From the NCBI GenBank assembly GCA_964019135.1, contig OZ025248.1, forward strand, positions 52,507,670 to 52,571,669: a DNA stretch of 64,000 nucleotides, given 5' to 3'. The position numbers were made by a program, and so were the translations under genes. Source of the DNA: Arenicola marina (Eukaryota > Annelida > Polychaeta > Arenicolidae). This document shows, in pieces, positions 1 to 12,600 of this stretch (positions are counted from its first letter, which is position 1; every line of letters starts with the position of its first letter). The notes under the pieces are model-generated. The model saw only the letters and a program-made list of their open reading frames with translations. It was not told the DNA's origin and did not search any database.

Positions 1-682
1 CACCTTTCCCCACCCACCCCCTGTACTCACGATGAACAGTATCTTGCACGTGATGAGGGTCACCGCCCCCTTTCCCCACCCCCACTTTCCCCACCCACCC
101 CCTGTACTCACGATAAACAGGATCTTGCCCTTGATGAGGGTCACCCCCCCCCCTTCCCCCACCCACCCCCTGTACTCACGATGAACAGGATCTTGCTCTT
201 GATGAGGGTCACCTTTCCCCACCCACCCCCTGTACTCACGATAAACAGGATCTTGCCCTTGATGAGGGTCACCCCCCCCCTGTACTCACGATAAACAGGA
301 TCTTGCCCTTGATGAGGGTCACCCCCCCCCCCCTTCCCCCACCCACCCCCTGTACTCACGATAAACAGGATCTTGCCCTTGATGAGGGTCACCCCCCCCC
401 CCTTCCCCCACCCACCCCCTGTACTCACGATGAACAGGATCTGGCCTTGATGAGGGTCACCCCTCCCCTTCCCCCACACACCCCCTGTACTCACGATGAA
501 CAGGATCTTGCCCTTGATGAGGGTCACCTTTCCCCACCCACCCCCTGTACTCACGATGAACAGTATCTTGCACGTGATGAGGGTCACCGCCCCCTTTCCC
601 CACCCACCCCCTGTACTTACGATAAACAGGATCTTGCCCTTGCTGAGGGTCACCCCCTCCCCCGCCCACCCCCTGTACTCAC
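1..682 (-). repeat. Donor-bearing minisatellite downstream of MED14 E35
   Basis: About 11 tandem units of roughly 50-80 bp, running off the left edge. On the minus strand each unit carries a near copy of the last ~27 nt of E35 (coding IKGKILFI) followed by a splice donor (GTGAGTACAG) and a G-rich spacer. Unit length varies through G-run length. The donor next to E35 (682-681) is taken as the real one. Confidence 0.9.
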
Positions 683-3600
683 GATGAACAGGATCTTGCC
701 CTTGATGACCACAGCGGCCGTGCCGATGGGGGCGATCGGTGGCGCCCCGTGCGGCATTGTCAGACAATACTGGGGCCGCCACTTCAGCGANNNNNNNNNN
801 NNNNNNNNNNNNNNNNNNNNNNNNNNNNNNNNNNNNNNNNNNNNNNNNNNNNNNNNNNNNNNNNNNNNNNNNNNNNNNNNNNNNNNNNNNNNNNNNNNNN
901 NNNNNNNNNNNNNNNNNNNNNNNNNNNNNNNNNNNNNNNNNNNNNNNNNNNNNNNNNNNNNNNNNNNNNNNNNNNNNNNNNNNNNNNNNNCCCCGGCCTA
1001 CCTTGGTCTCAAAGAAGCGTTCCAGGATCTGCAGTTCCTCGCCCTCCCATTGGCTGGCGGTGTCCGCTAGGGGCGACACCTTCATGTGGAGAGACTGCAA
1101 CGTGCCGGGGTTCATGCTGACCTTGAACTGGAGCGTGTCGACCTTCATCATGACGGTCCAGGGCTCGTTGCTCTGAATATTGACCAGCTGAGGCCCGACA
1201 CAGAACACGATACACACAGGACATCACAACGAATATTAGTAATTAAAAGTTGAAAAAAAAGGGGCATTTTCACGAATAACTGCATGGTAGAAAATATATA
1301 TATCCGCTATCCATCACCGAACATTCGCAAATTACAAAACTTACATTAAATTAAATTAAAAAAGGAAAAAAAAATTTATAATAGAAAATACATATAACCC
1401 CTATCTTAACACCTCTTAACACTTCCGATGCTGGAAACTGGATATACCCGCTATATATAAACACATCTGACCAAATCGCGTCTTTTAACGGTGATATCGT
1501 CGCGTCATAATATGGCGTTGACGGCGTCCCACCCACGTAACCACCCACCCACGTGACCACCCGGGCGACTCACGTGTTCGTCTGTCATAACGACGCGCTG
1601 CATGTGTTTACGCAGCGACACGCAGCAGAGGAAGCGCTCCAGGGGGCAGCACGGGACGGCGGTGGCCAGCTCGCCCGGAGCGCCCCCTGCCGAGAGACCG
1701 GGCGACAGCAGCTTGTTGAGGGCGTCGTGCGAGATGAGGGTGGGTATGGAGGCGGCCCAGGAACGCTGGGGCAGCATGCGCGACGGCGGACTCAGCACGG
1801 ACCCTGGGTGGAGGGAAGGAAAAGGCAGGATGAGAAGTGTGGTCACAGACCGGCCACGTGGACCGCAATGAGCTCCATATGGTGTGTACACAGGTATATG
1901 TGGAAATATCACACCGACATGTAAACATGTGTATGGAGAAATATCACACTGACATGTAAACACGTGCATGTAGCAATATCACACCGACATGTAAACATGT
2001 GCATGTAGCAATATCACTCCAACATGTAAACATGTGCAAGTAGCAATATCACACCGACATGTAAACATGTGCATGTAGCAATATCACACCGACATGTAAA
2101 CATGGGCAAGTAGCAATATCACACCGACATGTAAACATGGGCAAGTAGCAATATCACACCGACATGTAAACATGGGCAAGTAGCAATATCACACCGATAT
2201 GTAAACATGTGCATGTAGCAATATCACACAGACATGTAAACATGTGCATGTAGCAATATCACACTGACATGTAAACATGTGCAAGTAGCAATATCACACC
2301 GACATGTAAACATGTGCAAGTAGCAATATCACACCGACATGTAAACATGTGCATGTAGCAATATCACACCGACATGTAAACATGTGCATGTAGCAATATC
2401 ACACCGACATGTAAACATGTGCAAGTAGCAATATCACAGACATGTAAATATGGTAATGTAGCAATATCACATTGACATGTAAACATATGCAAGTAGCAAT
2501 ATCACACAGACATGTAAATATGTGAATGTAGCAATATCACATTGACATGTAACTATGTGAATGCAGCAATATCACACCGACATGTAAATCTGTGAATGTA
2601 GCAATATCACACTGACATGTAAACATGTGTATGTAGCAATATCACACCGACATGTAAACATGTGCAAGTAGCAATATGACACTGACATGTAAACATGGTG
2701 TATGTAGCAATATCACACTGACATGTAAACGTGTGCATGTAGCAATATCACACTGACATGTAAATATGTGAATGTAGCAATATCACACTGACATGTAAAC
2801 ATGTGTATGTAGCAATGTCCCAATAATATTTCAATTGTGTCAATAACAATAGACATACAAACTTGCATTATTGTTACGTTATTATCACATTGGACGTCGA
2901 CATGTTGCACTGTACAATATTTGTACAATATGTACATACATAGGACACAAACAGCTATCTAAATATATACATAGGCTTCAAACGTGTGACAAAGGCCCAC
3001 ATTATTCGTGTTGTTTAGTTTCGGATGATATGTGTTAGTACGTTTTATGGTGAAGTCAACACCCTTAACTAACATATTATATGCCAAAAGTTAAGTTTAA
3101 CCGCAACAACAGCTGGTTTCAATCGTATGAAATGAATACTGTCAACGATGACAAATAGTACTTTTTAACATATTTTCGCCGCGGACACTAAATATTGCTG
3201 CTTTTATAAAAGCTAATTGATGTCACAACTCCGGGGTCACAGTTACTGGTGCGGAAGATATTAGTGATTTATCTGCTTCTTCGAACCTTTCACGTGTCTC
3301 GTGCCTTTGCAGACATAACCGACATTTTTAGCGTGATCCGAAATAACTTTTCGAAATAACCAAATGCCGAGCGTTCCCGACGTTAACCGAAAGAAGTGGA
3401 ACGGGTGCCACAGGAACCGGAGTGGCTCCGACCAGACCACCTACCTGGTGGCCGGGGGTAGTCGGCGTCCCTCTGAGGGGAGTGCAGGGCGGGGTGGCCG
3501 GGGGACAGGGCGGCCAGGCGGGAGGACGCCGGCGACGGCGACCCGGGCCAGTTGCGGTTGCCGGGGGACGGCATGGTGAGAGTGGCGGCAGCCCCGCCCG

Positions 3601-6600
3601 TACCGGCCCCAGACCCCGGGAAGGGCGACCCACCACCGTCTAGCATTCCTAGAGGGGGGGAGAGAGGAGGGAACGAGAAAGGGAAGGGAGGAGGAGGTAA
3701 AAGTAGAGCCGTCATCAGCCGTCATCAGTATAATATCACTGACACGATAGCGGGACAACGTGTGAGGAAGAAGTCGGGGTGTGGGGGCACCAAGGCCTGA
3801 GAGAGGGAGAGATGGGTGGAAGGTGGGGGGTGGGGGGAGGGGGGGGGGGTGGCGGATGGGGGTGGCGGTGGGGGGGGGGGGGGGCAGGGAGGGGGGTAAG
3901 AAGCCCGAGAGAGGGAGTGAGAAACAGTGGTACAAAGTCAGGACAGATGGAGCGAGGAGAGGGAGGGGGGGGGGGGGGCAGAGAGAGGGAGTGGGCGGTG
4001 GCGTCAGCCTTAACTTTGTAACTGACACAATGAGACCTCAGCCTTAACTTTGTAACTGACACAATGAGACACACAGACAGCACGAGGGGAGTGAGAGAGC
4101 GAGTGAGGGGGAGGGGGGCACAGGGAGGGGGGAGGGGTAGAGGGAGAGATGGGGCGGGGGCGTCAGCCGTAACTTTGTAACTGACACAGCGAAAAATACA
4201 GACAGCACGAGGGGAGCGAGAGAGCTAATGAGTCAGAGAGTGAGACAATTCTTCAAGGACATCTCCAAACCCAAGTTACCAAGTAGTTAGCGAACAGTAT
4301 TAGTTAAGACTACCAAACAAAAATCGGTTAAAGAATAAGTATGAGCACGACAATTCCATGAATCCCGTAAGTACATTGCCTCCGCCAGGTGAAGCCGGCG
4401 TCCTGACTTACCTTGTGACATGAAGGCGGCCGGGGAGGGCATGTGGATGCCCAGGGAGGACGGGGACGGGGCCGGCACGAAGGACGACGGTGACGGCACG
4501 TGTAGCGCTGGGTTGCCAGGCGACGGGGCCATGGAGGGTGACGGCGTGACCCCCGGCTGCAGCGAGGGCGGCGACGACAGGGGGAAGTTGGACGTGGCGG
4601 GGGAGGAGGCGTGGTAGGCCTGATACGGTACAGAGGTCAGAGGTCAGGGTTCACAAATAATTAAAAATCAGGAATACATATCTGCAGATCAATAAAATTA
4701 ATAGATTCCTCATTCCGTATTTTCATTGTTTTTACAAATAGACATATACGTACACGTATAATGATATCATACAGAATATGATACGAGAAGCACCCATACA
4801 AGGCCAAAAATCATAAATCTAAAACATTGACGAGTCTTTGCAGAGCTTGCCTACATTATCAGTTCATGCATATCCACAGCTTGCCTACATCATCAATTCA
4901 TGTGTGCGCAGAGCTTGCTTACATCCTCAGTTGATGCATGCCCACAGCTTGCTTACGTCATCAGTTCATGTGTATCCACAACTTGCCTACGTCATCAGTT
5001 TGTGTGCACACATATTGCCTGCGACATCAGTCCCATTTACCGACACAGACTGACACATGACCAATGTTTTTATTTCACAAATCGTGTGCTATATTCATGG
5101 AGACACTCATTTATAAATACACAGTAATATGCGGATATTAGTCTAAAGAGATATGTCATAAAATCTAACGTAAGAAAGAACGATATGCATATACGACGTG
5201 GAATGGCACTAAGCTTTATAACGTCTACGATGGCTGTTCTAGTACTGTGGTTAATTTAAAGTCACTTATAGATCCTGCAGGACTGGGCGAGATAATCTTT
5301 GTCTGTATTCTCGCAAGTGACTATAATAAAAACAATATCCATCTATCGTTTCACTTTTAGTAGACACTAGATAGTGGCATTTCCTAATACTTCGTTTCGC
5401 CTACCTGTGACATGCGCTGCGTGCTGGGAGAGGCCGGGGTGTTGGGGTTGGACGGAGGGGTCATGGGGAAGCGCATGGCCCCCGGGTCGCCTTGCTTCTG
5501 CACCAGGCGGGTGGCTGGCGACCCCAGGCTGCCGGACTGGCTGAGGAAGGAATCCATGGTGTCCACCCCTACCGGGGTCGGCGGGTTGTCGTCTTCGGCG
5601 GTGGACCGTCTACGGGCGGCGCTCGACAACACGGTCTCGTCCACGTACATGTTGAGGAAGCCCTGGAGGGACAGTGTACATGTTGAGGAAGGAAGCCCTG
5701 GAGGGACAGTGTACATGTTGAGGGAGGAAGCCCTGGAGGGACAGTGTACATGTTGAGGAAGCCCTGGAGGGACAGTGTACATGTTGAGGAAGCCCTGGAG
5801 GGCAGTGTACATGTTGAGGAAGGAAGCCCTGGAGGGACAGTGTACATGTTGAGGAAGCCCTGGAGGGACAGTGTACATATTGAGGGAGGAAGCCCTGGAG
5901 GGACAGTGTACATGTTGAGGAAGCCCTGGAGGGCAGTGTACATGTTGAGGAAGCCCTGGAGGGCAGTGTACATGTTGACGAAGCCCTGGAGGGACAGTGT
6001 ACATGTTGAGGGAGGAAGCCCTGGAGGGACAGTGTACATGTTGAGGAAGCCCTGGAGGGACAGTGTACATGTTGAGGGAGGAAGCCCTGGAGGGACAGTA
6101 TACATGTTGAGGAAGCCCCGGAGGGACAGTGTACATGTTGAGGGAGGAAGCCCTGGAGGGCAGTGTACATGTTGAGGGAGGAAGCCCTGGAGGGACAGTG
6201 TACATGTTGAGGGAGGAAGCCCTGGAGGGACAGTGTACATGTTGAGGAAGCCCTGGAGGGACAGTGTACATGTTGAGGAAGCCCTGGAGGGACAGTGTAC
6301 ATGTTGAGGAAGCTCTGGAGGGACAGTGTACATGTTGAGGAAGCCCTGGAGGGCAGTGTACATGTTGAGGAAGAAAGCCCTGGAGGGACAGTGTACATGT
6401 TGAGGGAGGAAGCCCTGGAGGGACAGTGTACATGTTGAGGAAGCCCTGGAGGGCAGTGTACATGTTGAGGGAGGAAGCCCTGGAGGGACAGTGTACATGT
6501 TGAGGGAGGAAGCCCTGGAGGGACAGTGTACATGTTGAGGGAGGAAGCCCTGGAGGGACAGTGTACATGTTGAGGGAGGAAGCCCTGGAGGGACAGTGTG

Positions 6601-9600
6601 CATGTTGAGGGAGGAAGCCCTGGAGGGACAGTGTACATGTTGAGGGAGGAAGCCCTGGAGGGACAGTGTACATGTTGAGGAAGGAAGCCCTGGAGGGACA
6701 GTGTACATGTTGAGGGAGGAAGCCCTGGAGGGACAGTGTACATGTTGAGGAAGGAAGCCCTGGAGGGACAGTGTACATGTTGAGGAAGCCCTGGAGGGAC
6801 AGCGTACATGTTGAGGGAGGAAGCCCTGGAGGGACAGTGTACATGTTGAGGGAGGAAGCCCTGGAGGGACAGTGTACATGTTGAGGGAGGAAGCCCTGGA
6901 GGGACAGTCTACATGTTGAGGAAGGAAGCCCTGGAGGGACAGTGTACATGTTGAGGAAGGAAGCCCTGGAGGGACAGTGTACATGTCGAGGGAGGAAGCC
7001 CTGGAGGGACAGTGTACATATTGAGGGAGGAAACCCTGGAGGGACAGTGTACATGTTGAGGGAGGAAGCCCTGGAGGGACAGTGTACATGTTGAGGGAGG
7101 AAGCCCTGGAGGGACAGTGTACATGTTGAGGAAGGAAGCCCTGGAGGGACAGTGTACATGTTGAGGAAGCCCTGGAGGGACAGCGTACATGTTGAGGGAG
7201 GAAGCCCTGGAGGGACAGTGTACATGTTGAGGGAGGAAGCCCTGGAGGGACAGTGTACATGTTGAGGGAGGAAGCCCTGGAGGGACAGTGTACATGTTGA
7301 GGGAGGAAGCCCTGGAGGGACAGTGTACATGTTGAGGGAGGAAGCCCTGGAGGGACAGTGTACATGTTGAGGAAGGAAGCCCTGGAGGGACAGTGTACAT
7401 GTTGAGGAAGGAAGCCCTGGAGGGACAGTGTACATGTTGAGGAAGCCCTGGAGGGACAGTGTACATGTTGAGGGAGGAAGCCCTGGAGGGACAGTGTACA
7501 TGTTGAGGAAGGAAGCCCTGGAGGGACAGTGTACATGTTGAGGGAGGAAGCCCTGGAGGGACAGTGTACATGTTGAGGAAGGAAGCACTGGAGGAACAGT
7601 GTACATGTTGAGGAAGCCCTGGAGGGACAGCGTACATGTTGATGGAGGAAGCCCTGGAGGGACAGTGTACATGTTGAGGGAGGAAGCCCTGGAGGAACAG
7701 TGTACATGTTGAGGAAGGAAGCCCTGGAGGGACAGTGTACATGTTGAGGAAGCCCTGGAGGGACAGCGTACATGTTGAGGGAGGAAGCCCTGGAGGGACA
7801 GTGTACATGTTGAGGAAGGAAGCACTGGAGGAACAGTGTACATGTTGAGGAAGCCCTGGAGGGACAGCGTACATGTTGATGGAGGAAGCCCTGGAGGGAC
7901 AGTGTACATGTTGAGGGAGGAAGCCCTGGAGGAACAGTGTACATGTTGAGGAAGGAAGCCCTGGAGGGACAGTGTACATGTTGAGGAAGCCCTGGAGGGA
8001 CAGTGTACATGTTGAGGGAGGAAGCCCTGGAGGGACAGTGTACATGTTGAGGAAGGAAGCCCTGGAGGGACAGTGTACATGTTGAGGGAGGAAGCCCTGG
8101 AGGAACAGTGTACATGTTGAGGAAGCCCTGGAGGGACAGCGTACATGTTGATGGGGGAAGCCCTGGAGGGACAGTGTACATGTTGAGGGAGGAAGCCCTG
8201 GAGGAACAGTGTACATGTTGAGGAAGGAAGCCCTGGAGGGACAGTGTACATGTTGAGGAAGCCCTGGAGGGACAGCGTACATGTTGAGGGAGGAAGCCCT
8301 GGAGGGACAGTGTACATGTCGAGGGAGGAAGCCCTGGAGGGACAGTGTACATGTTGAGGGAGGAAGCCCTGGAGGGACAGTGTACATGTTGAGGGAGGAA
8401 GCCCTGGAGGAACAGTGTACATGTTGAGGGAGGAAGCCCTGGAGGGCAGTGTACATGTTGAGGAAGCCCTGGAGGGACAGTGTAAATGTTGAGGAAGCCC
8501 TGGAGGGACAGTGTACATGTTGAGGGAGGAAGCCCTGGAGGGCAGTGTACATGTTGAGGAAGCCCTGGAGGGCAGTGTACATGTTGAGGAAGCCCTGGAG
8601 GGATAGTGTACATGTTGAGGGAGGAAGCCCTGGAGGGACAGTGTACATGTTGAGGGAGGACGCCCTGGAGAGACAGTGTACATGTTGAGGAAGCCCTGGA
8701 GGGACAGTGTACATGTTGAGGAAGTCCTGGAGGGACAGTGTACATGTTGAGGGAGGAAGCCCTGGAGGGACAGTGTACATGTTGAGGAAGCCCTGGAGGG
8801 ACAGTGTACATGTTGAGGAAGGAAGCCCTGGAGGGACAGTGTACATGTTGAGGGAGGAAGACCTGGAGGGACAGTGTACATGTTGAGGAAGCCCTGGAGG
8901 GACAGTGTACATGTTGAGGGAGGAAGCCCTGGAGGGACAGTGTACATGTTGAGGAAGCCCTGGAGGGACAGTGTACATGTTGAGGGAGGAAGACCTGGAG
9001 GGACAGTGTACATGTTGAGGGAGGAAGTCCTGGAGGGACAGTGTACATGTTGAGGAAGCCCTGGAGGAACAGTGTACATGTTGAGGGAGGAAGCCCTGGA
9101 GGGACAGTGTACATGTTGAGGGAGGAAGCACTGGAGGGACAGTGTACATGTTAAAGGAGGAAGCCCTGGAGGGACAGTGTACATGTTGAGGAAGCTCTGA
9201 AGGGACAGTGTACATGTGGAGGGAGGAAGCCCTGGAGGGCAGTGTACATGTTGAGGGAGGAAGCCCTGGAGGGACAGTGTACATGTTGAGGGAGGAAGCC
9301 CTGGAGGGACAGTGTACATGTTGAGGAAGCCCTGGAGGGACAGTGTACATGTTGAGGAAGCCCTGGAGGGCAGTGTACATGTTGAGGGAGGAAGCCCTGG
9401 AGGGACAGTGTACATGTTGAGGAAGCCCTGGAGGGACAGTGTACATGTTGAGGAAGCTCTGGCGGGATAGTGTACATGTTGAGGGAGGAAGCCCTGGAGG
9501 GACAGTGTACATGTTGAGGAAGGAATCCCTGGAGGGACAGTGTACATGTTGAGGGAGGAAGCCCTGGAGGGACAGTGTACATGTTGAGGAAGCCCTGGAG

Positions 9601-12600
9601 GGACAGTGTACATGTTGAGGGAGGAAGCCCTGGAGGGACAGTGTACATGTTGAGGAAGGAAGCCCTGGAGGGACAGTGTACATGTTGAGGGAGGAAGCCC
9701 TGGAGGGACAGTGTACATGTTGAGGGAGGAAGCCCTGGAGGGACAGTGTACATGTTAAGGGAGGAAGCCCTGGAGGGACAGTGTACATGTTGAGGGAGGA
9801 ACCCCTGGAGGGACAGTGTACATGTTGACGAAAGAATCCCTGGAGGGACAGTGTACATGTTGAGGAAGGAAGCCCTGGAGGGACAGTGTACATGTTGAGG
9901 AAGGAAGCCCTGGACGGACAGTGTACATGTTGTGGGAGGAAGCCCTGGAGGGACAGTGTACATGTTGAGGGAGGAAGCCCTGGAGGGACAGTGTACATGT
10001 TGAGGAAAGAAGCCCTGGAGGGACAAGGAGGCTTACCTTGAACCCCGGGATGGGGGTGACCACCCCCCCCGCCTTGGCTTACCTTGAACCCCGGGATGGG
10101 GGTGACCTCCTCCCTCCCCCACAACATCGGGGGGTGACCCTGCCACCCTGGCTTACCTTGAACCCCGGGATGGGGGTGACCCCCTCCACCGCCTTGCTGG
10201 CCTCGAACATGCTGTAGGCACCGTCCCGCACGGCGACCACGCGGTTGGGCCGGAAGTGGAGGTCGACGCAGTACATGCTGCGGTGGATGAGGCGGATGTG
10301 GGTCGGGGACTGGGGCAGCACCGAGAAGTTGGGGTGTGGCTGGGACAGCTTCTGCGAAAAGCACGAGGCCAGAACATACAAATTAAAGGAAATGAAATGA
10401 GTATTAGGCCTAAATTTTTACAATGAGTATCCCGGGACGATGAAGGCCCATAGCAGGTGCCCGGGCCATCGTCAGTATCAGAAAACAGTTAGTTTCAGGT
10501 CACTTTTGTGCACAGATTGGTTCAAACTGATCAAGTCGTTTCCTGTGACCATCAGAAATGTAAAACAATAAATTTCCACATTCAAATGGTGAGCTTGAAG
10601 CTGAATCCACCCCGAGACCGTTGGTCTCAATCTCAATGTTGTCCCAACCAAACATTGATAGTAATCATAAAAAAAGAGTTCTGCCCAGCATTATATGGAT
10701 GTACATGTGTAGACGATTTGTTAAGACGATTCAATGCGGTAGCTGAGACACACCGGCAACTGCCACCAATAATCCACCCGTTACAAACAACTGTGGCGGT
10801 AATAGTGAAGTGTTCATTCAGCGCTTTGGGCACAACACCCATTGTACATCTATACCATTTACAATACAGTAAGCAGATAGAGAACAGTTACAGTTACAAT
10901 TACAGCATGGCTAGGATGAAGTCTCTTAATACGTAAGTAATATTATTACGGCCAAGAATTTAATTGGCCCTAATAATAGACATTCTTAGAAATTAGCAGC
11001 TTTTGTTCACGAAGCATTCAAGTATAGTGACTCATTGAATACTGCGATAGTGTGCATGAATACTGCGGTAGTGTGTATGAAAACTGCGGCAATGTGTATG
11101 AATACTGCGGCAGAGTATCAATACTGCGGCAGTGTGTACGAATACCGCGGCAGTGTGTACGAATACCGCGGCAGTGTGTACGAATACCGCAACAGTGTGT
11201 ATGAATACCGCGGCAGAGTGTACGAATACCGCGACAGTGTGTACGAATACTGCGGCAGCGTGTACGAATACCGCGGCAGTGTGTATGAATACTGCGGCAG
11301 TGTGTATGAATACTGCGGCAGTGTGTACAAATACCGCGGCAGTGTGTACGAATACCGCGACAGTGTGTATAAATACTGCGGCAGTGTGTATGAATACCGC
11401 GACAGTGTATATGAATACTGCGGCAGTGTGTATGAATACCGCGGCAGAGTGTATGAATACCGCGGCAGTGTGTATGAATACTGCGGCAGTGTGTACGGAT
11501 ACCGCGGCAGTGTGTATGAATACCGCGACATTGTGTATGAATACTGCGGCAGTGTTTATTAATACCGCGGCAGTGTGTATAAATACTGCGGCAGAGTGTA
11601 TGAATACCGCGGCAGTGTGTATGAATACCGCGCCAGTGTGTATGAATACTGCGGCAGTGTGTATGAATACTGCGGCAGTGTGTATGAATACCGCGACAGT
11701 GTGTATGAATACCGCGGCAGAGTGTACGAATACTGCGGCAGTGTGTACGAATACCGCGCCAGTGTGCATGAATACCGCGGCAGAGTGTACGAATACTGCG
11801 GCAGTGTGTATGAATACCGCGGCAGTGTGTATAAATACTGCGGCAGTGTGTATGAATACTGCGGCAGTGTGTATGAATACCGCGGCAGAGTGTACGAATA
11901 CCGCGGCAGTGTGTATGAATACCGCGGCAGTGTGTATGAATACCGCGGCAGTGTGTATGAATACTGCGGCAGTGTGTGAATACCGCGGCCGTGTGTATGA
12001 ATACCGCGCCAGTGTGTATGAATACTGCGGCAGTGTGTACGAATATCGCAACAGTGTGTATGAATACCGCGGCAGTGTGCATGAATACTGCGGCAGAGTG
12101 TATGAATACTGCGGCAGCGTGTACGAATACCGCGACAGTGTGCATGAATACCGCGGCAGAGTGTACGAATACTGCGGCAGTGTGTATGAATACCGCGGCA
12201 GTGTGTATAAATACTGCGGCAGTGTGTATGAGTACTGCGGCAGTGTGTATGAATACCGCGGCAGTGTACGAATACCGCGGCAGTGTGTATGAATACCGCG
12301 GCAGTGTGTATGAATACCGCGGCAGTGTGTATGAATACTGCGGCAGTGTGTGAATACCGCGGCCGTGTGTATGAATACCGCGCCAGTGTGTATGAATACT
12401 GCGGCAGTGTGTACGAATATCGCAACAGTGTGTATGAATACCGCGGCAGAGTGTATGAATACCGCGGCAGTGTGTATGAAAACCGCGGCAGAGTGTATGA
12501 ATACCGCGGCAGTGTGTATGAATACCACGGTAGTGTGTATGAATACCGCGGCAGAGTGTATGAATACCGCGGCAAAGTGTATGTGCTGTGATGAGCGGCT

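Noticed and set aside
5384..9718. 1,444-codon minus-strand open frame and its overlapping 1,181- and 1,151-codon partners
   Set aside because: All three minus frames are open because the 30/31/35-bp unit lacks stops; the residue pattern is only the repeat, and the true MED14 exon begins at the array edge.
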